Assembly (NCBI GenBank): GCA_009772985.1
Contig: WOUS01000007.1
Coordinates: forward strand, 62,001 to 126,000
Origin: Anaerolineaceae bacterium
GTDB lineage: Bacteria; Chloroflexota; Anaerolineae; Anaerolineales; Villigracilaceae
Length of the DNA: 64,000 nt
Direction of reading: 5' to 3'
Below are positions 49,956-59,471 of the stretch, piece after piece (position 1 is the stretch's first letter; every line of letters starts with the position of its first letter). Below the pieces are notes generated by a model. The model saw only the letters and a program-made list of their open reading frames with translations, was not told the DNA's origin and made no database searches. The position numbers and the translations under genes were made by a program.

Positions 49956-50876
49956 GTGACCCAATCCCCTCGCATTGTTTTTATGGGATCGCCGGACTTC
50001 GCCGTCCCCAGCCTGGACGCGCTCGCCGCGCGTTATCCCGTCGCCGGAGCGGTGACCCAGCCCGACCGTCCGGCCGGCCGCGGCGGGACCGTGCGCCTGC
50101 CCGCCGTTAAACAAGCCGCTCTCCGCCTCGGCATCCCCGTCATCCAGCCGGAGAAATTGCGCCAGCCCGAAGCGATGGCCCAACTCCGCGCCTGGGCCCC
50201 CGACCTCATCGTGGTGGCCGCCTTCGGGCAGATCCTGCGTCTCGAAGTGCTGGGACTGCCGCGCTTCGGCTGCGTCAACGTCCACGCGTCGCTCCTGCCG
50301 CGCGGACGCGGCGCCGCGCCCATCCAGGCCGCCATCCTCGCCGGGGACGCCGAGACTGGCATCACCATCATGAAAATGGATCCGGGCGTGGACACCGGCC
50401 CCATTCTCAGCCAGCGCGCCATCCCGATTGCTCCCGATGATACCGGCGGCTCGCTCTTTGAGAAGATGTCTGCCCTCGGTGCGGAACTCCTGCTCGAAAC
50501 CCTGCCGCGCTACCTGAACGGCGAACTCGTCCCACAGCCTCAGCCCGCAGACGGCGCGACGTACGCCCCGATGCTGAAAAAAGAAGACGGCCTGCTCGAC
50601 TTTAGTCAACCCGCCATTGCGCTGGAGCGCCGCGTGCGCGCTTTCAGTCCCTGGCCGGGAACTTCGTTCAACTGGAACGGAGCGCCGCTCAAGGTGCTGC
50701 GCGCCTCCGTCAGTGAGGCGAAAAGCCCCGGTGCGGGGACCCGGCTCACGGTCCAGGGCCGACCGGCGGTGGGCACGGGCGAGGGAATCCTCGTGCTGGA
50801 AGAAGTCCAACCGGCGGGCAAAAAAACCATGCCAGGGAAAGCATTTTTGTCCGGGGCAAGAGAGTGGACATCATAG
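49956..50876 (+). CDS. fmt: Methionyl-tRNA formyltransferase
   Basis: 306 aa from GTG. FMGSPDFAVPSLDAL, the formyl-THF motif VNVHASLLPRGRGAAPIQ (usually PxWRGAAPI, here Gly replaces Trp) and TGITIMKMDPGVDTGPIL identify Fmt; the C-terminal OB domain follows LKVLRA. It formylates initiator Met-tRNA. No def gene is adjacent. The stop TAG opens a short AGACCTGTA repeat that runs to glpK. Confidence 0.94.
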   Translation: MTQSPRIVFMGSPDFAVPSLDALAARYPVAGAVTQPDRPAGRGGTVRLPAVKQAALRLGIPVIQPEKLRQPEAMAQLRAWAPDLIVVAAFGQILRLEVLGLPRFGCVNVHASLLPRGRGAAPIQAAILAGDAETGITIMKMDPGVDTGPILSQRAIPIAPDDTGGSLFEKMSALGAELLLETLPRYLNGELVPQPQPADGATYAPMLKKEDGLLDFSQPAIALERRVRAFSPWPGTSFNWNGAPLKVLRASVSEAKSPGAGTRLTVQGRPAVGTGEGILVLEEVQPAGKKTMPGKAFLSGAREWTS

Positions 50877-50925
50877 ACCTGTAAGACCTGTCAGACTTTT
50901 AGACCTGTAAGACTTTTAAACCAGG
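50874..50925. repeat. AGACCTGTA-type short tandem repeat
   Basis: AGACCTGTA, AGACCTGTC, AGACTTTT, AGACCTGTA, AGACTTTT between fmt and glpK; its first bases are the fmt stop. Confidence 0.75.
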
Positions 50926-50933
50926 AGACTTTT

Positions 50934-52415
50934 ATGCCAAAGTACGTCGCCGCCATTGATCAGGGCACCACCAGCACCCGCTGCATCCTGTTCGATCATG
51001 CCGGGAATATCGCGGCTGTTGACCAGAAGGAGCACGAGCAAATCTACCCGAAGCCGGGCTGGGTGGAACACGACGCCCTCGAGATCTGGGAACGCACCCA
51101 GCGTGTCATCCGCGGCGCGCTGGAAAAATCCGGCGCGGACGTGGCCAACATTGCCGCCATCGGTGTCACCAACCAGCGCGAGACGGCGGTCGTCTGGGAG
51201 CGCGAGACTGGGCGGCCGGTTTACAACGCCATTGTTTGGCAGGATACGCGCACCGACGCCATCTGCAACGAACTGGCTCGCGAGGGCGGGCAGGACAGGT
51301 GGCGCGCCAAAACCGGCCTGCCGCTGGCAACCTACTTCTCCGGGCCGAAGATCAAATGGATTTTGGACAATGTTCCGGGAGTGCGCGCAAAAGCCGAAGC
51401 CGGAGAACTGTTTTTCGGCAACATGGACACCTGGCTCATCTGGAACCTGACCGGCGCGCACGTCACGGACGTGACCAACGCCAGCCGCACGCTGCTCATG
51501 GACCTGAAAACGCTCGACTGGGACGCGGAAATCCTGCGCGTCCTCGGCATTCCCCGCGCCATGCTTCCCAAAATTTGCTCATCTTCCGAAGTCTACGGGA
51601 CGGCACGCGGCTCGCTGGGCGGCGTCCCGGTGGCAGGCGACCTCGGCGACCAGCAGGCCGCGCTGTTTGGGCAGACCTGCTTTGCTCCAGGCGAAGCCAA
51701 GAACACCTACGGCACCGGCTGTTTTATGCTGCTCAACACTGGCGAGAAACCGGTGCTCTCCAAAAACGGACTACTGACCACGCTCGGTTACAAGATCGGC
51801 GACCAGCCCGCCGTCTACGCACTCGAAGGTTCGATTGCCATCACCGGCGCGCTGGTTCAGTGGCTGCGCGACAACCTCGGCATGATCAAGAAATCTGCTG
51901 AAGTGGAGGAACTGGCCTCCAAGGTCGAAGACAGCGGCGGCATTTACTTTGTCCCCGCGTTCTCCGGATTGTTCGCGCCCTACTGGAAGTCCGATGCGCG
52001 CGGTGTCATTGTCGGCATGACCCGTTACGTCAACAAAAGTCACATTGCCCGCGCCGTGCTGGAAGCCACTGCCTACCAGACCTGTGAAGTGCTGGATGCA
52101 ATGGAAAAAGATTCCGGCGTCCGCCTGACCACTCTGAAAGTGGACGGCGGCATGGTCTTCAACGAACTGCTCATGCAATTCCAGGCGGATATCCTTGATG
52201 TGCCCGTCATCCGCCCGAAAGTGGCCGAGACGACTGCCCTCGGCGCGGCTTACGCCGCCGGGCTGGCGGTCGGCTTCTGGAAGAATTACGATGAACTGCG
52301 CGCCAACTGGGGCAAGGACAAGGAATGGAAGCCGTCCATGCCCGCGCAGAAACGCGACCATCTGTACGCCGGATGGAAGAAGGCCGTTACGCGCACGTTT
52401 GATTGGATCGAATAA
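50934..52415 (+). CDS. glpK: Glycerol kinase
   Basis: 493 aa. [15 protein letters not shown] phosphate-1 motif, [39 protein letters not shown] and [18 protein letters not shown] are FGGY/GlpK signatures. It phosphorylates glycerol to G3P, the substrate of glpD two genes later. CCAGGAG lies 8 nt before the ATG. No GlpF is seen in the window. Confidence 0.97.
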   Translation: MPKYVAAIDQGTTSTRCILFDHAGNIAAVDQKEHEQIYPKPGWVEHDALEIWERTQRVIRGALEKSGADVANIAAIGVTNQRETAVVWERETGRPVYNAIVWQDTRTDAICNELAREGGQDRWRAKTGLPLATYFSGPKIKWILDNVPGVRAKAEAGELFFGNMDTWLIWNLTGAHVTDVTNASRTLLMDLKTLDWDAEILRVLGIPRAMLPKICSSSEVYGTARGSLGGVPVAGDLGDQQAALFGQTCFAPGEAKNTYGTGCFMLLNTGEKPVLSKNGLLTTLGYKIGDQPAVYALEGSIAITGALVQWLRDNLGMIKKSAEVEELASKVEDSGGIYFVPAFSGLFAPYWKSDARGVIVGMTRYVNKSHIARAVLEATAYQTCEVLDAMEKDSGVRLTTLKVDGGMVFNELLMQFQADILDVPVIRPKVAETTALGAAYAAGLAVGFWKNYDELRANWGKDKEWKPSMPAQKRDHLYAGWKKAVTRTFDWIE

Positions 52416-52422
52416 AAAAGTT

Positions 52423-52532
52423 GTGTCGTTGCGAGGCGGCGCTCTCCCGCCGAAGCAATCCCCTCGCGGATTGGGAGATTGCTTCGTCGGTCTTCGTTCG
52501 CTCCGCTCACTCATACCTCCTCGCAACGACAC
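52423..52532. repeat. MITE-like hairpin (GTGTCGTTGCGAGG...CCTCGCAACGACAC)
   Basis: 110 bp with perfect 14-bp inverted ends and GAAGCAATC/GATTGCTTC inside; lies between glpK and the GIY-YIG gene. Confidence 0.88.
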
Positions 52533-52547
52533 GATCGAGATGGTTTT

Positions 52548-52841
52548 ATGAGCAAAGAATACTGCGTCTACATCATGACCAACAAATACAACACCGTTCT
52601 CTATACCGGCGTGACCAATGATTTGATGCAGAGTGTCTGGGAACACAAGGAAGGCTCCGGCTCGATATTCACAAGCCGTTACCGTGTCACCAAACTCGTC
52701 TATTACGAGAGTTATGAAAACATCAATCTTGCCATCGCCAGGGAAAAGCAAATCAAAGGTGGTTCACGGAAAAGGAAAATAGACCTCGTAAATAGTCTCA
52801 ACCCAGATTGGAATGATTTGCACGAGGAGATGCTCACATGA
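52548..52841 (+). CDS. GIY-YIG endonuclease-superfamily small protein (YhbQ-like)
   Basis: 97 aa. YCVYIMTNKYNTVLYTGVTNDLMQ is the GIY-YIG core in its VYI...YTG form; VWEHKEGSGSIFTSRY and AIAREKQIKGGSRKRKIDLV are typical of small UvrC-type relatives. It sits between glpK and glpD and overlaps the glpD start (ATGA). A DNA-repair or mobile origin is possible; a role in glycerol metabolism is not implied. Confidence 0.87.
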   Translation: MSKEYCVYIMTNKYNTVLYTGVTNDLMQSVWEHKEGSGSIFTSRYRVTKLVYYESYENINLAIAREKQIKGGSRKRKIDLVNSLNPDWNDLHEEMLT

Positions 52842-54517
52842 ACCGACAAGACACCCTCACCTCCCTCAAGACCCACTCCCCGGACGTTCTCGTTGTCGGC
52901 GCGGGGATCAACGGCGTCGGGGCATTCCGCGACCTGGCTCTCAATGGCGTGGACGTGCTGCTCGTTGACCGCGGCGACTTCTGCTCCGGCGCGAGCGCGG
53001 CCTCCTCGCACATGGCCCACGGCGGCATCCGCTATCTGGAAAACGGCGAGTTCCGCCTCGTGCGCGAAGCCGTGCAGGAGCGCAACCGCATGATCGGGAA
53101 CGCCCCGCACCTCGTCCGCCCGCTGCCCACCACCATCCCGATGTTCAAGCTCCTGTCCGGCCTGCTCAACGCCCCGCTCAAATTCCTGGGCTGGCTCGAC
53201 AAGCCCTCCGAACGCGGCGCGCTGGTCATCAAGATCGGCCTCATGTTCTACGACGCTTTCACGCGCAAGCAGGGCACGGTCCCGACGCACGTTTTCGACA
53301 CCCGCAAAAAAGCCCTCGCAAAATTCCCGCGCCTCAACCCGGAAATTCGCTACGCCGCCACCTATTTCGACGGCTCCATCTTTTCCCCCGAACGCTTCAC
53401 CGTCGAACTGTTGCTCGATGCCGAAGCCGAAGGCGCGCACGCCAAAGCCTTGAACTATGTCAGCCTCATCGGCGGGAACGGCGACACGGTCACACTGCGC
53501 GATGAACTGACCGGTTCAACTTTTGACCTGCAACCGAAATTGCTCGTCAACGCCGCTGGTCCGTGGATTGACTTCGCCAACCGGACCCTCAACCTGTCCA
53601 CCCATTACGTCGGCGGGACCAAAGGCTCGCACCTCGTCCTCGACAATCCCGACCTGCGCGCCGCCATCGGCGGTAACGAATTCTTCTTCGAGAACAAGGA
53701 TGGGCGCATCGTGCTCATCTTCCCGCTCGGCGACCGGGTCATGGTCGGGACCTCGGACCTGTCGGCCGACGACCCGGACTCTGTCCGCTGCACGCCGGAG
53801 GAGGAAGAGTATTTCATCGAGATGGTCGCCCGCGTCTTCCCGGATATCAAGGTGACGCGCGAGCAGATCGTCTTCCGCTTCTCCGGCGTCCGCCCGCTGG
53901 CGTACACCGGATCATCCAAAACCACCGGCCAGATCACGCGCGACCATCACATCCAGGAAGATAAATTCGGCAACGTTCCCGTCTACTCGCTGGTCGGCGG
54001 CAAATGGACCTCGTACCGCGCCTTCTCCGAGCAGGTCGCGGACAAAGCCCTGGCCTTCCTCGGCCGCGCACGCAACCGGGATACCAAGTCCCTGCCCATC
54101 GGCGGCGGGAAGGAATATCCGCACACCGGCTGCGCCCGGTTGCAGTTCTTCAACGAGGTCAGCAAAAACACCGGCCTGGACAAACCCTGGCTAGAACTGT
54201 TCTTCGACCGCTACGGCACGCGCCTGCGCGACCTGGCCGCGTTCGTCATGGAACAAAAAGACGCGCCGCTCGAGCATTACCCGGAGATGACGCGCGCCGA
54301 AATCGCCTTCCTGGCCGAACGCGAGAAGGTTGTCCATCTCGACGACCTGCTCCTGCGCCGGACGATGCTGGCGTATCTTGGCCGGCTCACCCTTCCGCTG
54401 GTGGAGGAACTGGCTGACGTGCTCGCCGAATCCCTCGGCTGGACGCGCGCGCAGAAACAGGCCGAGGTGGCGCGTGCTGCCAGAATATTGGCAGACAGGC
54501 ACACGGTCCGGTTGTGA
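52838..54517 (+). CDS. glpD: Glycerol-3-phosphate dehydrogenase (FAD-dependent)
   Basis: 559 aa. FAD motif VLVVGAGINGVGAFRDLALNG, SHMAHGGIRYLENGEFRLV and the later GTSDLSADDPDSVRCTPEE region identify GlpD; the C-terminal ~130 residues are the helical domain. It feeds electrons from G3P to quinone or a similar acceptor and yields DHAP. It is translationally coupled to the GIY-YIG gene and completes the glycerol pathway started by glpK. Confidence 0.95.
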   Translation: MNRQDTLTSLKTHSPDVLVVGAGINGVGAFRDLALNGVDVLLVDRGDFCSGASAASSHMAHGGIRYLENGEFRLVREAVQERNRMIGNAPHLVRPLPTTIPMFKLLSGLLNAPLKFLGWLDKPSERGALVIKIGLMFYDAFTRKQGTVPTHVFDTRKKALAKFPRLNPEIRYAATYFDGSIFSPERFTVELLLDAEAEGAHAKALNYVSLIGGNGDTVTLRDELTGSTFDLQPKLLVNAAGPWIDFANRTLNLSTHYVGGTKGSHLVLDNPDLRAAIGGNEFFFENKDGRIVLIFPLGDRVMVGTSDLSADDPDSVRCTPEEEEYFIEMVARVFPDIKVTREQIVFRFSGVRPLAYTGSSKTTGQITRDHHIQEDKFGNVPVYSLVGGKWTSYRAFSEQVADKALAFLGRARNRDTKSLPIGGGKEYPHTGCARLQFFNEVSKNTGLDKPWLELFFDRYGTRLRDLAAFVMEQKDAPLEHYPEMTRAEIAFLAEREKVVHLDDLLLRRTMLAYLGRLTLPLVEELADVLAESLGWTRAQKQAEVARAARILADRHTVRL

Positions 54518-54541
54518 AGCGGGCGAGAAAAAGCCGCGTGG

Positions 54542-54547
54542 TAAAAT
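54542..54547 (+). promoter_or_regulatory. -10 box before the GT2 gene, probably leaderless
   Basis: TAAAAT ending 9 nt before the ATG at 54557, with no Shine-Dalgarno. Confidence 0.45.
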
Positions 54548-54556
54548 CATCCTGCC

Positions 54557-55495
54557 ATGAATATTTCCGTTGTCATCCCCGTTTATAACGGCGCAAAAAC
54601 CATCGAGCCGCTGGTGCAGAGACTGGCGGCGGTATTGCCGTCGCTGGCGGACTCCTACGAAACCATCCTGGTCGTGGACGGCAGTCCCGACAACAGTTGG
54701 GAAGTGGTCGAGCGGCTGGCGCAGGCGTATCCGTGGGTGCGCGGCATCTGCCTGATGCGCAACTTCGGCCAGCACAACGCGCTGCTGTGCGGGGTCCACG
54801 CGGCGCGGCACGAGGTCATCGTCACGATGGACGACGACCTCCAGCATCCGCCGGAGGAGATCCACCGCCTGCTGGAAAAACTGGACGAAGGCTGCGACGT
54901 GGTCTACGGGATGCCGCGCAAACGCCCGCACGCCTGGTGGCGCGTGCTGGGGTCGGTCCTGACCAAGTGGGCGATTGGGCTGGTGGCCGGGAACAAGGTG
55001 CTGCGCAACGTGCAGGCGTTCCGCGCTTTCCGCACACACCTGCGCCTTGCCTTCGAGGGTTACCAGGGGCCGGAGATCATGCTGGATGCCATGCTGCCGT
55101 GGGGCACGAACCGCTTCGCCTCAGTGGAGGTGGACGAGTCGCCGCGCACGGTGGGCGTGTCGAATTACAACCTGCGCAAACTCGTCCGCATGGCGCTGCT
55201 GGTGCTGACGAATTTCAGCACCGCGCCGCTGCGGCTGGCTTCGGTGGTCGGATTCTTTTTCACGCTGTTTGGGTTGATCGGCCTGGCCTACGTGGTGTTG
55301 GTGTATTTTGCCGAAGGGTCGGTGCCCGGCTTCCCGTTCCTCGCCTCGGCCATCTTTATCTTTGGCGGGGCGCAGTTGTTCGCCCTCGGCATTATCGGCG
55401 AATACCTGGCGCGGCTGTTCGAGCGTTCGTCGGGACGCAAGCCCTACGTCGTCCTGCGCACCACGGATGGGGAGGGGGACGCGGAGCGTCCATGA
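54557..55495 (+). CDS. Family 2 glycosyltransferase with two C-terminal TM helices
   Basis: 312 aa. ISVVIPVYNGAKTIEPLV, VVDGSPDNSWEVV and the metal-binding TMDDDLQHPPEEI place it with polyprenyl-phosphate glycosyltransferases (DPM1/ArnC/GtrB-like). Two helices (residues ~228-285) anchor it. It probably moves a sugar from a nucleotide donor to undecaprenyl phosphate. Its end overlaps the WbqC gene (ATGA), and dTDP-sugar genes follow. Confidence 0.88.
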   Translation: MNISVVIPVYNGAKTIEPLVQRLAAVLPSLADSYETILVVDGSPDNSWEVVERLAQAYPWVRGICLMRNFGQHNALLCGVHAARHEVIVTMDDDLQHPPEEIHRLLEKLDEGCDVVYGMPRKRPHAWWRVLGSVLTKWAIGLVAGNKVLRNVQAFRAFRTHLRLAFEGYQGPEIMLDAMLPWGTNRFASVEVDESPRTVGVSNYNLRKLVRMALLVLTNFSTAPLRLASVVGFFFTLFGLIGLAYVVLVYFAEGSVPGFPFLASAIFIFGGAQLFALGIIGEYLARLFERSSGRKPYVVLRTTDGEGDAERP

Positions 55496-56205
55496 ACGTC
55501 GTCATCCTCCAGCCTTCATACATTCCGTGGCGGGGATATTTTCATCAAATCTACAAAGCGGACACCTTCGTCTTCTACGACGATGTGCAGTACGACAAGC
55601 ACGGCTGGCGCAACCGCAACCAGATCAAGACCTCGCAGGGGAAACAGTGGCTGACCATCCCGGTGCACAGCAAGGGCGTGACCGAGGGCCTGCCCATTCA
55701 CCAGGTGCGCGTGGACTGGAGCAAACCGTGGGCCGCCTCGCACTGGAAGGCCATCACCTACGCGTACGGACGCGCTCCTTTTTTCAAACAGTACGTGCCG
55801 TTGCTGGAGCCGTTCTTCGAGCGCCGCGACGAATTCCTGGCCGACTTCACGATTGACCTGACCGTGGCGCTGGCGCGGGCGCTCGGCATCACGCACACCC
55901 ACTTTGTGCGCTCCTCCGAACTGACCGGCATCACCGGCCAGAAGACCGACCGGCTGATCCAGATCCTCCAGAAAGTGGAAGCCACGCATTACGTCAGCGG
56001 ACCGTCGGCGCGGGATTACATCGAGCAGGAAAAATTCGAGGCGGCGGGCATCACGCTCGAATACATGGCCTACGACTACCCGGAATACCCCCAACTTTAC
56101 CCGCCCTTCGAGCCGCAGGTCAGCGCCCTCGACCTGCTCTTCATGACCGGCGGCCGCGCGCTGGAGTACATCCTCGCGCCCGGCGAGCGTAGGACAAGTC
56201 TATAG
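55492..56205 (+). CDS. WbqC-family protein
   Basis: 237 aa. VVILQPSYIPWRGYFHQI, FYDDVQYDKHGWRNRNQIK and TWLTIPV-like text (QWLTIPVHSKG) are WbqC signatures, with YPEYPQLYPPFEPQVSALDLLF at the end. WbqC proteins occur in O-antigen and polysaccharide clusters; biochemistry is poorly known. The last codons (RRTSL and TAG) are inside a repeat palindrome, so the native C-terminus may be changed. Confidence 0.88.
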   Translation: MNVVILQPSYIPWRGYFHQIYKADTFVFYDDVQYDKHGWRNRNQIKTSQGKQWLTIPVHSKGVTEGLPIHQVRVDWSKPWAASHWKAITYAYGRAPFFKQYVPLLEPFFERRDEFLADFTIDLTVALARALGITHTHFVRSSELTGITGQKTDRLIQILQKVEATHYVSGPSARDYIEQEKFEAAGITLEYMAYDYPEYPQLYPPFEPQVSALDLLFMTGGRALEYILAPGERRTSL

Positions 56206-56213
56206 ACTTGTCC
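56192..56213. repeat. Perfect 22-nt palindrome containing the WbqC stop
   Basis: GGACAAGTCTATAGACTTGTCC; its central TAG is the stop codon. Confidence 0.85.
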
Positions 56214-56303
56214 CACTGACATGGTTTGCGTGCACGCGGATGATTGTGCGGGCAGGCCGGCGGGGAAACTTGTGATATTATCCGAAGGACGCTCTGACGA
56301 AAG

Positions 56304-56354
56304 CCTTGCGAAGGCCTGCCCTGAACGAAGTGAAGGGTCAGAACCTTCGCAAGG
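56304..56354. repeat. CCTTGCGAAGG hairpin with inner CCCTGAACGAAGTGAAGGG
   Basis: Outer 11-bp arms CCTTGCGAAGG/CCTTCGCAAGG; the centre is a CCCTGANC...GAAGGG palindrome of a type widely dispersed in bacterial genomes. Lies just before wecE. Confidence 0.7.
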
Positions 56355-56366
56355 GTGAGAAAACAA

Positions 56367-57509
56367 ATGACAGAAACCATCCTCGTTGATTTCAATAACC
56401 CCGTCGTGGTCGGCAATGAACTCCAGTACATGGCCGAGGCCATCGCCTTTGCCAAAACCTCCGGCGACGGCCCGTTCACCCATAAAGCCTCGGCCCTGCT
56501 GGAGAAGGAACTCGGCGTGCCGAAGGTATTGCTGACCACTTCCTGCACCCACGCGCTGGAGATGTTCGCCCTCCTGCTCGACATCCAGCCTGGCGACGAG
56601 GTCATCCTCCCGTCGTTCACCTTCGTCTCGACGGTCAACGCCTTTGTCCTGCGCGGGGCAAAGCCGGTCTTCGCGGACGTGCGCCCGGATACGCTCAACC
56701 TCGACGAGAGCAGACTCGAAGCGCTCGTCACGCCGCGCACGAAGGCCATCGTCCCGGTCCATTACGCCGGGGTCGGCTGCGAGATGGACGCCATCCTCGA
56801 CATCGCGGGCAGGCACGCGGTCCCGGTGGCGGAGGACAACGCCCACGGCCTGTTCGGCAAATACAAGGGAAAATATCTCGGCACGTTTGGCGCGCTGGCG
56901 GCGCAGTCCTTCCACGAGACGAAGAACTTCTCCTGCGGCGAGGGCGGGGCGCTGCTCATCAATGATCCGAAATATATCGAGCGCGCCGAGATCATCCGCG
57001 AAAAAGGCACCAACCGCAGCCGCTTCTTCCGCGGCCAGGTGGACAAGTACACCTGGGTGGATGTCGGCTCCTCGTACCTGCCCTCGGACATCCTGGCCGC
57101 CTACCTGCTCGGCCAACTGGAACAGCGCGAGAAAGTCCAGTCGCACCGCCGCAAGGTCTGGGATTTTTACGACGCGGCGCTCAAGGATTGGGCGCAAACC
57201 CACGAGGTGGGACTGCCGCACATCCCGGCGCACGTCGAGCAGGCCTATCACATGTTTTACATGCTCCTGCCCACGCTCGAACTCCGCCAGGCTTTCATCG
57301 CTCACCTGCGCCGGCGCGGCATCCTCAGCGTCTTTCACTACCTGCCTCTGCATCTCTCGGACATGGGCCGACGCTTCGGCGGCCAGCCCGGCGACTGCCC
57401 GGTCACCGAGCGTGTCAGCGACCAACTTGTCCGCCTGCCGTTCCACAACGCGCTGGCCGAGTCCGATCTGCAAAAAGTTGTGGACGCGATCATGGAGTTT
57501 GATTTTTGA
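56367..57509 (+). CDS. rffA: dTDP-4-amino-4,6-dideoxygalactose transaminase
   Basis: 380 aa. Very close in pattern to E. coli WecE/Rff[63 protein letters not shown], the PLP lysine in [17 protein letters not shown], and [27 protein letters not shown]. It would aminate dTDP-4-keto-6-deoxyglucose from rfbB to dTDP-Fuc4N. The ATG at 56367 is chosen over an in-frame GTG 4 codons earlier. It overlaps rfbB by 1 nt. Confidence 0.92.
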   Translation: MTETILVDFNNPVVVGNELQYMAEAIAFAKTSGDGPFTHKASALLEKELGVPKVLLTTSCTHALEMFALLLDIQPGDEVILPSFTFVSTVNAFVLRGAKPVFADVRPDTLNLDESRLEALVTPRTKAIVPVHYAGVGCEMDAILDIAGRHAVPVAEDNAHGLFGKYKGKYLGTFGALAAQSFHETKNFSCGEGGALLINDPKYIERAEIIREKGTNRSRFFRGQVDKYTWVDVGSSYLPSDILAAYLLGQLEQREKVQSHRRKVWDFYDAALKDWAQTHEVGLPHIPAHVEQAYHMFYMLLPTLELRQAFIAHLRRRGILSVFHYLPLHLSDMGRRFGGQPGDCPVTERVSDQLVRLPFHNALAESDLQKVVDAIMEFDF

Positions 57510-58573
57510 TGAAAAATATCCTCATCACCGGCGGGGCCGGATTCATCGGCTCGAACTTCGTCCGCCACCTGCTGCGCCTCGCGCCGGACCTGAACCTGGT
57601 CACGCTCGACGCGCTGACGTACGCCGGCAGCCTCGAAAACCTGCGCGGCCTGCCGGACGAGGCACGCCACACGTTCGTGCAGGGCGACATCTGCGACGCG
57701 GCGCTGGTGGAGAGAATCCTGCGCGAGCATCAGGTTGACACCATCGTCCACTTTGCGGCCGAGAGCCACGTGGACCGCTCCATCCTCGGCCCCGCGCCGT
57801 TCGTCCAGACGAACATCGTCGGCACGTTCACCCTGCTCGAAGCGGCGCGCCAGGCTTGGGATGGAAAATTCGAGGGCAAGCGCTTCCACCACGTCTCCAC
57901 CGACGAGGTTTTCGGTTCGCTCGGCCCCGGCGACCCGGCGTTCGAGGAAACCACTCCCTACGAGCCGCGCTCGCCGTATTCGGCGTCGAAGGCGTCCAGC
58001 GACCACCTCGTGCGCGCCTACTTCCACACCTACGGCCTGCCGGTCACGCTGACGAACTGCTCCAACAATTACGGCCCGTACCAGTTCCCCGAAAAACTCA
58101 TCCCGCTGATGATCCTGAACGCGCTGGCGGGCAAGCCCCTGCCGGTCTACGGCGACGGGAAACAGGTGCGCGACTGGCTGTACGTGGAGGACCACTGCGA
58201 GGCCATCCGCCTCGTGCTGGAGCGCGGCCGCGCGGGCGAGACGTACAACGTCGGCGGCGGCAACCAGCCGCATAACATTGACGTGGTGACCGAACTCTGC
58301 GTCCTGCTCGATGAACTCCGCCCCGGGCCCGGACCGTATGCCGGTCTCATCATCCACGTCCCCGACCGGCCCGGCCACGACCGGCGGTACGCGATGAATA
58401 TCGGCAGGATCCAGTCCGAACTCGGCTGGAGTCCGCGCCACGATCTCAAGCGTGGACTGCGCGCCACCGTCCGCTGGTATTTGGAAAACGAGGCCTGGGT
58501 CCGGGCGGTTTCGGCGCAGAACGATTACCAGGCCTGGATGGACAAAAACTACACCAAGCGAGGTGCGAAGTGA
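57509..58573 (+). CDS. rfbB: dTDP-glucose 4,6-dehydratase
   Basis: 354 aa. NAD motif [49 protein letters not shown], and the catalytic [14 protein letters not shown]. It converts dTDP-glucose to dTDP-4-keto-6-deoxyglucose, here feeding the adjacent aminotransferase. Its stop overlaps the rfbA GTG. Confidence 0.97.
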   Translation: MKNILITGGAGFIGSNFVRHLLRLAPDLNLVTLDALTYAGSLENLRGLPDEARHTFVQGDICDAALVERILREHQVDTIVHFAAESHVDRSILGPAPFVQTNIVGTFTLLEAARQAWDGKFEGKRFHHVSTDEVFGSLGPGDPAFEETTPYEPRSPYSASKASSDHLVRAYFHTYGLPVTLTNCSNNYGPYQFPEKLIPLMILNALAGKPLPVYGDGKQVRDWLYVEDHCEAIRLVLERGRAGETYNVGGGNQPHNIDVVTELCVLLDELRPGPGPYAGLIIHVPDRPGHDRRYAMNIGRIQSELGWSPRHDLKRGLRATVRWYLENEAWVRAVSAQNDYQAWMDKNYTKRGAK

Positions 58574-59439
58574 AAGGCATCATTCTGGCAGGCGGACGCG
58601 GCACGCGTCTCTACCCGCTGACGATGGGCGTCAGCAAGCAGCTGCTCCCGGTCTACAATAAGCCGATGGTCTACTATCCGCTGACCCTGCTCATGCTGGC
58701 GGGCATCCGCGACATCCTGGTCATCAGCGCGCCGGACGACCTGCCCCAGTTCCCGCGCCTGCTCGGTGACGGGAGCCAGTGGGGGGTCCGGTTCGAGTAC
58801 GCTGCCCAGCCCGCGCCGCGCGGCCTGGCGGATGCGTTCCTGGTTGGGAAGGACTTCATCGGCCGCGAGCGTGTCTGCCTGGTGCTCGGCGACAACATCC
58901 TGTACGGCACCGGCCTGTGGGACTCGCTGCGCAAGGCGGCGCGTCTCACGCGCGGGGCGCGCATCTTCGCCTATCCGGTGCGCGACCCGGAGCAGTACGG
59001 CGTGGTCGAATTCGACGCGAACGAGAAGGTCCTCAGTATCGAGGAAAAACCGGCGCACCCGCGCTCGCACTTTGCCGTACCGGGACTGTATTTCTACGAC
59101 AACCGCGTGGTCGAAATTGCGGAAAATCTCAAGCCCTCGCCGCGCGGCGAAATCGAGATCACCGATGTCAACAAGGTCTACCTCGAACGCGGCGAGTTGA
59201 CGGTCCAGCAGTTGGGGCGCGGCGTGGCCTGGCTCGACGCCGGAACGCACGAGACGCTCATCCAGGCCGCCAATTTCATCCAGACGGTCGAAGAGCGGCA
59301 GGGCTTGATGATCGGCTGTCCGGAGGAAGTGGCCTACCGCGCCGGCCTGATTGACCGCGCGCGGCTGCTGGCGCTGGCGAAGAAACTGCGCCACAACGGG
59401 TACGGAAAGTACCTCATGCAGATTGCCGAGGAAGGCTAG
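58570..59439 (+). CDS. rfbA: Glucose-1-phosphate thymidylyltransferase
   Basis: 289 aa from [35 protein letters not shown]-type signature near the N-terminus, VLGDNILYG, and [21 protein letters not shown]. It makes dTDP-glucose. Together with rfbB and rffA it gives a three-enzyme route to a dTDP-amino-deoxysugar, presumably used by the GT2 gene. rfbC and rfbD are absent, arguing against rhamnose here. Confidence 0.97.
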   Translation: MKGIILAGGRGTRLYPLTMGVSKQLLPVYNKPMVYYPLTLLMLAGIRDILVISAPDDLPQFPRLLGDGSQWGVRFEYAAQPAPRGLADAFLVGKDFIGRERVCLVLGDNILYGTGLWDSLRKAARLTRGARIFAYPVRDPEQYGVVEFDANEKVLSIEEKPAHPRSHFAVPGLYFYDNRVVEIAENLKPSPRGEIEITDVNKVYLERGELTVQQLGRGVAWLDAGTHETLIQAANFIQTVEERQGLMIGCPEEVAYRAGLIDRARLLALAKKLRHNGYGKYLMQIAEEG

Positions 59440-59456
59440 GCCATCCCGCCCGGTGG

Positions 59457-59462
59457 TAAAAT
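59457..59462 (+). promoter_or_regulatory. -10 box before the histidine phosphatase gene, probably leaderless
   Basis: TAAAAT ending 9 nt before the ATG; no Shine-Dalgarno. Confidence 0.45.
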
Positions 59463-59471
59463 ACCCATCCC

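Noticed and set aside
54697-55491. Possible N-terminal extension or frameshifted fusion of the WbqC gene with the GT2 gene
   Set aside because: The GT2 frame is intact to its own stop and WbqC has a proper ATG overlapping that stop; the extension is out-of-frame GT2 sequence.
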